This document shows, piece after piece, positions 55,689 to 64,000 of a stretch of 64,000 bases of DNA. The stretch is taken from NCBI RefSeq assembly GCF_000372805.1, contig NZ_KB889930.1, forward strand, positions 1-64,000, given 5' to 3'. A program made the translations under genes and the position numbers. The DNA is from Marinobacter gelidimuriae. Lineage in GTDB: Bacteria > Pseudomonadota > Gammaproteobacteria > Pseudomonadales > Oleiphilaceae. The notes below the pieces were generated by a model. It saw nothing but the letters and a program-made list of their open reading frames with translations, did no database searches and was not told where the DNA came from. Numbering within the stretch: the stretch's first letter is position 1; each line of letters opens with the position of its first letter.

Positions 55689-55818
55689 GTGGTGGGTTTT
55701 TTTGCTGTTTTGTCGCTGCTCATTTTAACAAATGAGGGCCAGATATTCTTCTTTCTTTAGCGTTGTTTAGCTATTAAACCCACTCGTTTCCAGGGTTTTG
55801 CAATTACCTCTTCGGTAA

Positions 55819-56198
55819 GAACCTTCAATTCTGATGCCCCGCGCATGCCGTTTCTGGAAGGCGAAGTGGACATTGGCATGATCTGGAACGGTGAAGCGGT
55901 GATGGGCAAAGACGTCCTGGAATCGCTGGAATACGTGTATCCGGAAGAAGGCATTATCGTGTGGCTCGACAGCTTCGTCATTCCGAAGAATGCGAAGAAC
56001 CCAGATGCCGCCCACAAGTTCATCAGCTTTGTGCTGCGCCCGGAAATTGCTGCCCTGATCAGCACCGATATCGGCTATGCGACACCGGTGCTGCCTGCCC
56101 GTGAGCTGCTAGACGATGCGGTTGCCAACAATCGCGCCAGCTACCCCGCGGCGGCAGACATGGTGATGATCTACACTCGAGTGATCGCCACAGCCTGA
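55819..56198 (+). pseudogene. PotD/PotF-type polyamine-binding protein, C-terminal fragment
   Basis: From about 55819 one frame reads VRTFNSDAPRMPFLEGEVDI, GMIWNGEAVMGKDVLESLEY and VYPEEGIIVWLDSFVIPKNA up to DMVMIYTRV and a stop. This is the C-terminal lobe (about 125 residues) of spermidine/putrescine-binding proteins of the PotD/PotF family, normally about 350 residues with a signal peptide. The N-terminal lobe is absent: upstream is the region that holds the start of the IS5-type transposase relic. No potABC genes are near. Confidence 0.8.
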
Positions 56199-56213
56199 AG
56201 GCCGCTTTCTTCG

Positions 56214-56856
56214 ATGTTCTTGGCATCCCTCCGTCTGTCACTCCCGTGCCTCATTGTTGCTGCCCTGTTTTGGTTGGCGATAGGTTCTTCAGTTGCCTCT
56301 GCTGCCAGTCAACTGGTCACCGAAGGCTGGGAATATCGCTGGGGCGACTCCCCGATAGACGCCAACGGTGTCCCTACATGGACAGAAACGTCCGCCCTGG
56401 ATCAGTGGTCCGCCATCGATTTCCGCTCAAACCCGCCCGACCGGAATGGTCGTAATAACGTGTGGTACCGAGTAACACTGCCGGCCGGCCACTGGCACGA
56501 TCCGGTGCTCTATATATTCAGTGTTGATCTGATTGTGCAGGTCTGGCAAGGCGACCGGCAGATTTATCAGTTTGGTGAGTTCGATGCCGAGGGCCGTGGT
56601 ACCTTATATTCTAAAAAAATCTCTGATCGTGGCAGGAATGTGTGCACCATTGGTTTGTTGCAGCTGGAAATACCGGAGGACCCTTCTGCCAACACAACCG
56701 AATACGGCATTGCCCGTCTTTACTTTTCAATGGACCAGATTATCCAGAAAATCGGGATTACGCTATCCAGAAAAGCTGATGGGGCTGGCCGACAAGGCGC
56801 TTTATCGAGCGAAACGAAATGGCCGCAACCGCGTGGAGGTGTCTTCCAGCGGTTAA
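56214..56856 (+). pseudogene. 7TMR-DISM/GGDEF diguanylate cyclase, middle deleted
   Basis: The 5' part encodes a signal peptide (LSLPCLIVAALFWLAIGSSV) and a periplasmic 7TMR-DISMED2-like domain (VTEGWEYRWGDSPIDANG, VWYRVTLPAGHWHDPVLYIF, VDLIVQVWQGDRQIYQFGEF). The 3' part, in another frame, is the last piece of a GGDEF domain: LMGLADKALYRAKRNGRNRV and a stop at 56856. The membrane helices and nearly all of the GGDEF catalytic domain are missing; the join is near 56745-56785. A complete protein would have about 600 residues. It converges with teaD. Confidence 0.78.
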
Positions 56857-56867
56857 GGCCGGGCCAG

Positions 56868-57311
56868 TCAGACCACCAGCACCGGGCACTTGGCGTGGCT
56901 GGTTACCCGGTGCGACACGCTGCCTAATAGTATGCCGTCTTTGTCGCTATGGGTGCCGCGGGTGCCCACCACAATCAAGTCAGCTTCTTTGTCTTGGGCG
57001 AACTGTACGATCACTTTGGACGGCCGCCCGCTTTTGACAAAACCGCGCACATGAGCGGCGTTCTGCTCCTTGGCATGTTCTTTGGCGTGATTCACAACCT
57101 CCTTGGCGTACTCTGAAAGCACTTTGTCGGGGATGTCCATGCTGTCAGGGCGATTGATGGACAAAGACGCCTCAAACAGGCTGTGGTGCTTGTACACGCA
57201 CAGCAAAAAGATTTCGACGTCAGGACTCAGCTTTTGCAAACCGATGGCTTTATCCAAAGCGGTCATTGAGTTTTTTGAGCCATCGATGGCGACTAATATG
57301 CGTTTGAACAT
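56868..57311 (-). CDS. teaD: Universal stress protein linked to the ectoine TRAP transporter
   Basis: A 147-residue UspA-type protein: ILVAIDGSKNSMTALDKAI at the start and the ATP-binding end VVGTRGTHSDKDGILLGSVS followed by a VTSHAKCPVLVV strand. The G-x2-G-x9-G(S) ATP pattern is present. In Halomonas elongata TeaD follows the teaABC genes and lowers ectoine uptake; here it follows the teaC gene after 15 bases, in the same order. The assignment rests on that order. Confidence 0.87.
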   Translation of the reverse strand: MFKRILVAIDGSKNSMTALDKAIGLQKLSPDVEIFLLCVYKHHSLFEASLSINRPDSMDIPDKVLSEYAKEVVNHAKEHAKEQNAAHVRGFVKSGRPSKVIVQFAQDKEADLIVVGTRGTHSDKDGILLGSVSHRVTSHAKCPVLVV

Positions 57312-57326
57312 TCCGTTGTCTCCTGA

Positions 57327-58613
57327 TCAGGCCGGAAAGGCCAGGTCGCGCAAGAACAGTGCAATCTGCGGGAACGCGATAATCAATCCAGCCGCAACGA
57401 TTAACATCGCAATGAACGGCGGTGTGCCACGAATTACATCCATATAGGGCCGTTTGAAAATGGCGATGGCGGTAAATATATCGCAGCCAAATGGCGGGGT
57501 GGCGGAGCCAATGGCCACCTGCAAGGTGATTAGTACACCCACTAACACAGGGTCTAGCCCTGTGGCCTGAATGGCCGGCGCAAATATCGGCGTCAGCACC
57601 AGAATCACCACAATCGGGTCCACAAACATGCAGGCAATAAAGAACGCGACACAGATGGTAACCAGCACACCAACCGGGCCGGCCTCATTGATTCCCACCG
57701 ATTCCAGAATGGCCTGAGGGATCTGTGCAAACGACAAAATCCATGAAAAACCATTACCCACGGCCACCAGAATAAACACCACGGCGGTGATCAGGCCGGT
57801 GGATTTAGCGATGCGATAAATGTCCGGGAGCTTGAGCGAACGGAAAATCAGGAATTCCAGCAAGAAGGCATACAACACGCATACCGCGGCTGCTTCGGTG
57901 GGGCTGAAGATACCGCCGTAGATACCACCAACAATAATAACCGGGAAAAACAGTGGCCACAGAGCATCGCGCACGGCGCGCCCGCGTTCGCCCCAGGTAG
58001 CCTTAGGTTCGGTGGGCACGTTGTTCTTATAGGCGTAGAACAGGCAATAGAGTGAAAACATGAACAGAATCATTAGGCCCGGGCCCATGCCGGCGATAAA
58101 CAGTTCAGCTATAGATGTTTGCGAGACAACCCCGTAAATAATCATGCCAATGCTGGGGGGAATCAAAAACGCAATATCACTGGCGTTAATAATCAGCGCC
58201 AGGGTAAAAGAATCGGAATAACCCGCCTTCAACATTTTCGGCCGCAGCGGTGAACCCACAGCCACCACGGTGGCCTGGGTAGAGCCCGAAACCGCCCCAA
58301 ACAGGGTGCAGGAGGTGGCTGCGCTAATAGCCAGCCCGCCTTTGATGTGGCCAATAAACGCCATCACCATATTAATAAGGCGATCAGCCGACTGGCCGCG
58401 GGTCATAATGTCTGCGGCCAGAATGAACATCGGCACCGCAATCAGCGACGCGGGGCGAATGCCACCCATCATCTGCTGAATAAAAGTGCCCATCTGGCCG
58501 AAGCCGTCGAACATCATTACAAAGCCAACAACAGCAGCGGTTGTCAGCGGGATCATCATCGGAAAGCCCATTAGCAGGAGCCCGATCATAATGACCATCA
58601 GTATTGTTGCCAT
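57327..58613 (-). CDS. teaC: TRAP transporter large permease for ectoine
   Basis: A 428-residue DctM-type protein with about 12 helices: GFPMMIPLTTAAVVGFVMMF, PMFILAADIMTRGQSADRLI, AVSGSTQATVVAVGSPLRPK and VDPIVVILVLTPIFAPAIQA. It forms the Na+-driven channel with the small subunit. The order teaA-teaB-teaC-teaD and the close likeness of the binding protein to TeaA identify the system. It follows teaB by about 50 bases. Confidence 0.9.
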   Translation of the reverse strand: MATILMVIMIGLLLMGFPMMIPLTTAAVVGFVMMFDGFGQMGTFIQQMMGGIRPASLIAVPMFILAADIMTRGQSADRLINMVMAFIGHIKGGLAISAATSCTLFGAVSGSTQATVVAVGSPLRPKMLKAGYSDSFTLALIINASDIAFLIPPSIGMIIYGVVSQTSIAELFIAGMGPGLMILFMFSLYCLFYAYKNNVPTEPKATWGERGRAVRDALWPLFFPVIIVGGIYGGIFSPTEAAAVCVLYAFLLEFLIFRSLKLPDIYRIAKSTGLITAVVFILVAVGNGFSWILSFAQIPQAILESVGINEAGPVGVLVTICVAFFIACMFVDPIVVILVLTPIFAPAIQATGLDPVLVGVLITLQVAIGSATPPFGCDIFTAIAIFKRPYMDVIRGTPPFIAMLIVAAGLIIAFPQIALFLRDLAFPA

Positions 58614-58663
58614 GATTCTTGCCTTTTGTGGTCTGCTCAGGATCTGGTCTGATTCGGGCTGCT

Positions 58664-59254
58664 TTAAACTTCGGCTTCGGTCTCTGCATAACCGTCCACC
58701 ACACCGGTGGATAAGTACACGCCTTTACTGGTTAAGTTTTTGACGGCGGTCAACACATACTGGATGCCGGTAACAGCAAAACCGATGGGTGCCCAAACAT
58801 AGATCATCCAGATGTCTATGCCCAATGCGGGTAGAATCCGACCGCGATCGTACAAAGTAACGATGTAACCGTAGGAGTGGTAGCACAGAAAGAACATCAT
58901 CGCGGCGGTAAACAGCGCGATAATAATCATTAGCGCTTTTCGGCCCTTAGCGGGAAAGGCGTCGTAAATTGCAGACATGCGAATGTGGCGTCCGTGGCGG
59001 GCGGCGTAGCCAATGCCGGCAAAAGTAACCAGAATGATGAGGATGCGGTTGATCTCGCCCGAGAAAAACATGCCTTCGCCGAGTACAAAGCGGGCAATCA
59101 CGTTCACGCAGGTGTTCAGTGCCATCAGAATGATGCCAGCGGCAAGCATTACGGCCTCGGTTTTGGCAATCCACTCATCGATGGTTCCCAAGAAACCGGG
59201 TAGTCCCGAGTCATAATGGCCAGTGTCGTCTAAATCCGGGGAGTTCTCGGTCAT
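58664..59254 (-). CDS. teaB: TRAP transporter small permease for ectoine
   Basis: A 196-residue DctQ-type protein with four helices: AVMLAAGIILMALNTCVNVI, FSGEINRILIILVTFAGIGY, LMIIIALFTAAMMFFLCYHS and WAPIGFAVTGIQYVLTAVKN. The GEINRIL motif is typical of the family. It lies between teaA and teaC on the same strand and belongs to their operon. Confidence 0.9.
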   Translation of the reverse strand: MTENSPDLDDTGHYDSGLPGFLGTIDEWIAKTEAVMLAAGIILMALNTCVNVIARFVLGEGMFFSGEINRILIILVTFAGIGYAARHGRHIRMSAIYDAFPAKGRKALMIIIALFTAAMMFFLCYHSYGYIVTLYDRGRILPALGIDIWMIYVWAPIGFAVTGIQYVLTAVKNLTSKGVYLSTGVVDGYAETEAEV

Positions 59255-59380
59255 GGGCTATGCTCCGGAGTGGCAAAGTCCCGGCCGGTAGGGGAGATGC
59301 CCCGGCTGGGCGGGGTTAGTCTTTGAGCCCCGCAGGCAAGTACCCGCGGGGCCCGGGGCTGCAAAAAGAATAACAATCCG

Positions 59381-60406
59381 TTATTTTTTGATGTCTTCCA
59401 GATCCTGCTTGAACTGGTTCAGCAGTTGTTGACCGCTGTCGCCGGCCATTTCAACAAACTTCGCCTCAACCTGTGGGGCGCGCTTGCGGAACTCGGCAAT
59501 CTGCTCTTCGTTCAGGCGTGTAACAGTAACTTCGTCGCTGCTTGCCTGGATTTTTGCCAGAGCTTCATCGGCCAGGCCGTCGATATGAACAAGAATTTCT
59601 TCAAAGGCGAAGTCAGATGCTTTGTTCACCAGTTCTTTGTTTGCATCTGACAGGCCGTTGTAGAAGTTCTGGTTGGCCATCATTGCGGTAGTGAACCAGC
59701 CGTGACCGGTAAAGACCAGGTTAGGTGACACTTCGTAAAGACCGCCGGATTGAATCCAGAAAATCGGGTTTTCCTGGCCCTGAATCATGTTGGTCTGCAG
59801 CGCGCCGTACACTTCACCCCAGGGCAGGGGCGTAGGCGTGGCACCAAAAGCGGAATAGGTTTCCGACAGAAGCGGATTGGTCATTACACGAATTTTCTTG
59901 TTTTGCAGCTCTGCCGGTGTCGTAAAGGGTTCGTCGAGCGTGACGACCATTTCGCCTTCCGGATACATCTGCAGCAACTTCAAGCCGTTTTCTGCGTAAA
60001 GCTTAGGGAAGTCTTCGTTGATAGCCTTACTTTCACGGAAAAAGGTAACCACCGTTCCCATGTCGGTAGGCAACAGATACGGGATAAAGAAAATTTGCGC
60101 TTCTGGAATCAGGGCCCCGGTAAAACCGGGCGACTGGTTTACAAAATTCAGAATGCCGGCCTGGGTCTGCTCCATAATGTCATCAGACTCTCCCAGTTCA
60201 CCGAAGCGATAAACCTGCACCGTATTGTCGGAGTTGTCTTCGATGTACTCTTTAAATTTGTAAGCGAAAACGTCCTGAACATCGCCTTCGTATTCTTCGT
60301 GGGCATAACGCCAGTTGGCAGCGTTCACCGAGTTGGCTGCGGTCAGGGCCGCAAACGTCAGCGCGGAAAGGCCCGCCAGTTTCTTGAATTTACTTATGCT
60401 GCTCAT
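59381..60406 (-). CDS. teaA: Ectoine/hydroxyectoine TRAP substrate-binding protein
   Basis: A 341-residue periplasmic protein; signal peptide ends near ANSVNA (about 29). The mature start NWRYAHEEYEGDVQDVFA and the segments QVYRFGELGESDDIMEQTQ, ATPTPLPWGEVYGALQTN and SHGWFTTAMM-like GHGWFTTAMMANQNFY match TeaA of Halomonas elongata closely. The early Glu in HEEY, Trp in PLPWGEV and Asn/Phe in QENPIFWI are the residues known to bind ectoine. It is the first gene of teaABCD. High-affinity, Na+-coupled uptake of ectoine is its known role, in addition to the Ehu ABC system in this window. Confidence 0.92.
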   Translation of the reverse strand: MSSISKFKKLAGLSALTFAALTAANSVNAANWRYAHEEYEGDVQDVFAYKFKEYIEDNSDNTVQVYRFGELGESDDIMEQTQAGILNFVNQSPGFTGALIPEAQIFFIPYLLPTDMGTVVTFFRESKAINEDFPKLYAENGLKLLQMYPEGEMVVTLDEPFTTPAELQNKKIRVMTNPLLSETYSAFGATPTPLPWGEVYGALQTNMIQGQENPIFWIQSGGLYEVSPNLVFTGHGWFTTAMMANQNFYNGLSDANKELVNKASDFAFEEILVHIDGLADEALAKIQASSDEVTVTRLNEEQIAEFRKRAPQVEAKFVEMAGDSGQQLLNQFKQDLEDIKK

Positions 60407-60544
60407 CGCGTAATCTCCGCTTCTTTTTCTGAATTGGTTTTTCTTGTGCCTTTAGACTGGCAAAATAACGAGTGAAGCGCAAGTTTACAGATAAAAACTT
60501 AAGCTTCGCTTGCTATCTTTTTCCTGGTCAATAACTTCTTGGTA

Positions 60545-61084
60545 TTAAGGCGTATTATGGCCTTTCAGGCATGCTTTTAAAAAACGTTCAAACTCTTGGG
60601 TTATTCGCTGTACGCTGTTTTCGAGCCGGTGGCCATCGTTCAGCACAAGGGCGCTGATGCCTTGCTGTTGCGCCAACTCCAACACAGGCATTACCGGTAC
60701 AACGTCGTCTTCCCAACCATGAATAATTTGGCTGAAAGTGGCACAAATCTGCGGCCTGGATTGTGGATAGCCCACGAGTGCCAGCGCAGGGGCTAATAGA
60801 AAACAGCCCAGTACCGGGTTCATGGCGCTCGTTTGAGCGCACACCCAGCCGCCCATGCTGGACCCTGCCAAAACGGTGCGCTGAGGGTCAGCTCCAGACC
60901 GCTTTATGGCTGTCTGCATCTGCTTCAGGCGGGTTGTCGGGTCTTTACTGCTGCGATGGTCTACCGCTTCGGCCACCACGCCCGGGTATTGTTCCGCGAC
61001 TGCTTTCATAGCTTTAATCTTGGTACTGCCGGGGCCACTTTCCAGTCCGTGGGACAGAAATACATGAAAAATTGGTAATGTCAT
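60545..61084 (-). CDS. YqiA/UPF0227-like alpha/beta hydrolase
   Basis: A 179-residue small alpha/beta hydrolase: FLSHGLESGPGSTKIKAM at the start, nucleophile elbow LAGSSMGGWVC (Ser near 76), acidic residue in HGWEDDVVP and catalytic His in NDGHRL. Proteins of this group act as esterases or thioesterases with unknown natural substrates. Divergent from the glutathione peroxidase gene. Confidence 0.83.
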   Translation of the reverse strand: MTLPIFHVFLSHGLESGPGSTKIKAMKAVAEQYPGVVAEAVDHRSSKDPTTRLKQMQTAIKRSGADPQRTVLAGSSMGGWVCAQTSAMNPVLGCFLLAPALALVGYPQSRPQICATFSQIIHGWEDDVVPVMPVLELAQQQGISALVLNDGHRLENSVQRITQEFERFLKACLKGHNTP

Positions 61085-61203
61085 TGTTTTTCTCCTGAAC
61101 GTTTATGGATTCCCCGGCGGCAAAGAACGGCGGCGAAGCAAACCGTTGCGGCTACCATGGCGTAAGTTCGTCTACTATTATCAAGCATAACAGGAGACAC
61201 ATT

Positions 61204-61752
61204 ATGTTCAGATGGCCAGTCAGCGTTGTACTGGTTTTGCTGTGGGGAGCTGCGCCGGTTGTGGCAGATGAAACAGCGGGTTGCCCGGCGGTTTTGGATC
61301 ACGATCTGCCGAAACTTCATTCTAGCGAAAGCGTTAATCTGTGCGAGCTGGCTGCTGGCAAACCAATGTTGGTGGTGAATACCGCCAGTTTTTGCGGTTT
61401 CACTAACCAGTTCAAAGGCCTTGAACAGCTGCATCAGCGCTACGGTAAAGAAGGCCTGGTGGTGGTTGGTTTTGCCAGCAACGACTTCCGTCAGGAGGCG
61501 GACACCGAAGAGGAAGCAGCCACCATCTGTTTCAAAAATTTCGGCGTTACCTTCACCATGATAGCCCCCGGGCCGGTCACCGGTGCCGGCGCAACGCCTG
61601 TGTTCGCCCATATTAATCAACAGAGCCAGCCGCCGCGGTGGAATTTCACAAAATACCTGTTGAACGATCGTGGCCAGGTAGTGGAGTCTTTCTCAAGTAG
61701 CGTGCGCCCCGGCGACAAACAGGTAACGCAGGCGGTGGAATCTGTACTCTGA
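61204..61752 (+). CDS. Glutathione peroxidase, exported
   Basis: A 182-residue glutathione peroxidase family protein with an N-terminal signal peptide (VSVVLVLLWGAAPVVADE, cleavage near 22). The peroxidatic Cys is in VVNTASFCGFTNQFKGLE; the catalytic Gln/Trp/Asn follow, with Trp-Asn in RWNFTKYLL. It uses Cys, not selenocysteine. The ATG at 61204 has a good AGGAGA site; an upstream start at 61105 would add 33 residues that mask the signal peptide. Likely to reduce peroxides in the periplasm, with thioredoxin-like donors. Confidence 0.87.
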   Translation: MFRWPVSVVLVLLWGAAPVVADETAGCPAVLDHDLPKLHSSESVNLCELAAGKPMLVVNTASFCGFTNQFKGLEQLHQRYGKEGLVVVGFASNDFRQEADTEEEAATICFKNFGVTFTMIAPGPVTGAGATPVFAHINQQSQPPRWNFTKYLLNDRGQVVESFSSSVRPGDKQVTQAVESVL

Positions 61753-61910
61753 CGCAGAAAATGTCCGCGTCGAATGAAGCTGTTTCCCGGGCATCAGCGT
61801 ACATTTCCCCCAATCAGTATTTGCCCGCGGGTCATTTTCCTGAGGGTACTTCAGAGCTTAAGGCTAACCCGCTGAAATAATCAGAAATAGAAAGGAATCA
61901 GGAGAGAATT

Positions 61911-64000
61911 GTGACTGAAAAAACCGCTGAATTGGTTGCCGCGCCGGACCCTGCCACCAAGCCGGCTGAGCCGTTTAGCCGCACGGTCAATCTGGCCGAA
62001 GGTGACGTGCAGCAAAAGCGCGAGGAAATCGAGCGTTGTTTTTGCGACACTTTTGACACCTACGAATCCCTGTTTACAACATTGGCCGTTGACGACGCTT
62101 ATTTTAAGAAGTCGATACCTCTGCGCCATCCGCTGATGTTTTATTTGGGCCATACAGCAACTTTCTTTGTCAATAAGTTGGTGCTGGCAAAAATTCTGCC
62201 CGAGCGCATTGATCCGGCGATGGAGTCGACCTTTGCGGTAGGCGTGGATGAAATGAGCTGGGACGACCTGAACGAAGACCATTACGCCTGGCCTAAAGTG
62301 TCGGCGGTTATGGCCTATCGCCAGAAAGTTCGGGCCATGGTGGTGGATCTTATTCGCACCTTGCCCTTACAGGTGCCGGTGGGCTGGAAGAGCCCGTTCT
62401 GGCCGATTTTGATGGGTATCGATCACGAGCGCATTCATCTGGAAACCTCATCGGTGCTGATTCGCCAGCAAAAGCTGGAGTATGTGCAGCCGCAGCCAGA
62501 GTGGGCGCCCCATACCCAGAGCGGGCAAGCACCGCAGAACGAACTGCTGCCGGTGGCGGCGGGCGATGTGGCTCTGGGCCTTCCAGTTGACGGTGAATAT
62601 TACGGTTGGGACAACGAATATGGCCGCCATGAAGCCAGCGTAGACGCGTTTGATGCATCAAAATACCTGGTGAGCAATCAAGAGTTTCTGGAATTTGTTG
62701 AAGCCGGCGGCTACAGCGAAGATGCCTACTGGGGCGAAGAGGGCCTGGGCTGGCGTGCATTTGCCAAGGCCAGTCACCCCACTTTCTGGGTGTGGCACAA
62801 TCAATGGTTTCTGCGGTTGATGACCGAAGAAGTGGAAATGCGGTGGGATTGGCCCGCGGAAGTGAATTACCACGAAGCCAAAGCCTTCTGCGAATGGAAA
62901 GCGGTGGATAGCGGCCGCCCTGTGCGACTGCCCACCGAAGACGAATGGCACCGCCTGGCCGAAGTGGCTCAAGTAGCCGAAGTGGGCGCTGAGCCTGCTG
63001 CGGCGAACCTGCATCTGGATCATGGCGCGTCTTCGTGCCCGGTTACCCGCTTCCGCCACGGCCAGTGGTTCGATGTTGTTGGTAACGTGTGGCAGTGGAC
63101 TGAAACGCCGATGTACCCGTTTGCAGGGTTTGAGGTGCATCCGTTGTACGATGATTTCACCACACCCACATTTGATAATCGCCACAACCTGATTAAAGGC
63201 GGGTCGTGGATATCTTGCGGTAACGAGGCGCGGCTCAGTGCCCGCTATGCGTTCCGCCGTCATTTCTTCCAGCATGCGGGATTCCGCTATGTGGCTTCGG
63301 AGGCCGAATTGAAGCACCCCAGCGCGTATTACGAAAACGATGTAACCCTTGCCCAGTACTCGGAATTCAATTTCGGCGAAAACTGGCACGGCGAAGCCAA
63401 CTTTCCCAAAGAACTGGCGATGGCGGGCATTGCAGCCCTCGACGAGCGCTCAGCGGCTGACCAAAGTGGTGTAAGCTACGGCCGCGCCCTGGATATTGGC
63501 TGCGCTTGTGGTCGCACCAGTTTTGAGTTGGCTACCCGCTTCGAGCATGTGGATGGCATCGACTTTTCAGCCAATTTCATCCAGAAAGGGGTGGAGATGG
63601 CAGAACAGAAAGTGATTCGCTACGCCCTCCCGGAAGAGGGTGACCTAGTGAGCTACCACGAGCGCACTTTAGAGGAATGGGGCCTGACCGAGTCCGCCGG
63701 GCGTGTGGCGTTCCATCAGGGTGACGCTTGTAACCTGAAGCCGTTGTTCAACAACTACGACCTGATTGTGGCTGGCAACCTGATTGACCGCCTGTACGAT
63801 CCAGCGAAGTTTCTTACTCGCATTCACGAGCGTCTGAACGACAACGGTGTGCTGGTGATTGCTTCGCCCTATACCTGGTTGGAGGAATACACTCCGCGGG
63901 ACAAATGGGTTGGTGGTTACAAGAAAGACGGTGAAAATTACAGCACTCTGGACGGCCTAAAAGACCTGCTGGCACCGCACTTCCGTTTGATGAGCGAGCC
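61911..64000 (+). CDS. ovoA: 5-histidylcysteine sulfoxide synthase/methyltransferase OvoA (cut by the window end)
   Basis: The first 696 residues of OvoA. The DinB-like domain carries the iron motif DHERIHLE (His172, His176, Glu178) and an earlier His in YLGHTATFF. The FGE-sulfatase-like domain follows (about 200-460: YGWDNEYGRHEASVDAFD, VRLPTEDEWHRLAEVA, VVGNVWQWTETPMY, LIKGGSWISCGNEARLSARY). The C-terminal methyltransferase starts at ALDIGCACGRTSFELA (about 525). OvoA joins cysteine and histidine with oxygen to form 5-histidylcysteine sulfoxide and later methylates the thiol, giving ovothiol A, an antioxidant. Start: GTG with AGGAGA six bases ahead. The end is beyond the window. Confidence 0.93.
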   Translation, partial: MTEKTAELVAAPDPATKPAEPFSRTVNLAEGDVQQKREEIERCFCDTFDTYESLFTTLAVDDAYFKKSIPLRHPLMFYLGHTATFFVNKLVLAKILPERIDPAMESTFAVGVDEMSWDDLNEDHYAWPKVSAVMAYRQKVRAMVVDLIRTLPLQVPVGWKSPFWPILMGIDHERIHLETSSVLIRQQKLEYVQPQPEWAPHTQSGQAPQNELLPVAAGDVALGLPVDGEYYGWDNEYGRHEASVDAFDASKYLVSNQEFLEFVEAGGYSEDAYWGEEGLGWRAFAKASHPTFWVWHNQWFLRLMTEEVEMRWDWPAEVNYHEAKAFCEWKAVDSGRPVRLPTEDEWHRLAEVAQVAEVGAEPAAANLHLDHGASSCPVTRFRHGQWFDVVGNVWQWTETPMYPFAGFEVHPLYDDFTTPTFDNRHNLIKGGSWISCGNEARLSARYAFRRHFFQHAGFRYVASEAELKHPSAYYENDVTLAQYSEFNFGENWHGEANFPKELAMAGIAALDERSAADQSGVSYGRALDIGCACGRTSFELATRFEHVDGIDFSANFIQKGVEMAEQKVIRYALPEEGDLVSYHERTLEEWGLTESAGRVAFHQGDACNLKPLFNNYDLIVAGNLIDRLYDPAKFLTRIHERLNDNGVLVIASPYTWLEEYTPRDKWVGGYKKDGENYSTLDGLKDLLAPHFRLMSE

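Noticed and set aside
60470..60530. Hairpin AAGTTT/AAACTT upstream of teaA as a regulatory element.
   Set aside because: Short arms in AT-rich sequence are expected by chance and no second copy was seen near the other ectoine genes.

Overview
The window looks like the chromosome of a marine, halotolerant gammaproteobacterium of the Marinobacter/Halomonas kind. This is inferred from gene content: two ectoine uptake systems, carnitine-to-glycine-betaine catabolism, a TonB-dependent copper receptor, RegB/RegA-type redox sensing and ovothiol synthesis. No rRNA, tRNA or CRISPR array was recognised.

Layout. 1-470: the truncated end of a YeeE/YedE-type (DUF6691) gene, cut beside the 3' end of a group II intron. 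474-9040: a carnitine block with gamma-butyrobetaine dioxygenase, CdhA/B/C, three GlxA-type regulators (one broken) and a damaged quaternary-amine ABC importer. 9560-18250: a defence-type island with a complete type I restriction-modification system (hsdM, hsdS, hsdR), a ParE/ParD-like toxin-antitoxin pair set beside relics of a HigBA pair, and a HipA-like kinase/DUF3037 pair. 18325-27570: cobS, the ectoine ABC transporter EhuABCD (ehuB separated and convergent), a persulfide-dioxygenase-like hydrolase with a SulP transporter, a shortened CbiM-like gene and a RegBA two-component system. 27650-43000: a glutamate dehydrogenase relic, an OprC-like copper receptor, an 18-unit hexanucleotide repeat, then one tightly overlapping operon with two adaptor/RND pairs, an ABC ATPase, a broken FtsX-type permease and an AttH-like lipoprotein. 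43000-52150: electrophile and formaldehyde defence (SDR, Old Yellow Enzyme, NemR-like regulator, FrmA), a REP-like palindrome pair, a MotA/OmpA pair, a DJ-1 family protein, a hotdog thioesterase and a rhodanese. 52250-56860: a zone of relics. 56868-64000: the TRAP ectoine transporter TeaABCD, a hydrolase, a glutathione peroxidase and the start of ovoA.

How it works together. BBH, CdhA, CdhC and CdhB would turn gamma-butyrobetaine or carnitine into glycine betaine; with Ehu and Tea the window is rich in compatible-solute supply. The 43-52 kb genes handle reactive electrophiles, formaldehyde and sulfur species; gpx and ovoA add thiol-based antioxidant capacity.

The most striking global feature is decay by internal deletion. 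At least nine genes keep recognisable N- and C-terminal ends but have lost the middle, some in frame: a GlxA regulator, the betaine importer at its ATPase/permease junction, a CbiM-like protein, the FtsX permease, a DASH-type photolyase, an RNase J-like hydrolase, a DUF2235 hydrolase, an IS transposase and a diguanylate cyclase. Further relics (DUF6691, higBA, gdhA, potF and a GGDEF tail) lie between live genes. Family assignments come from motif recognition by eye, not from database searches.
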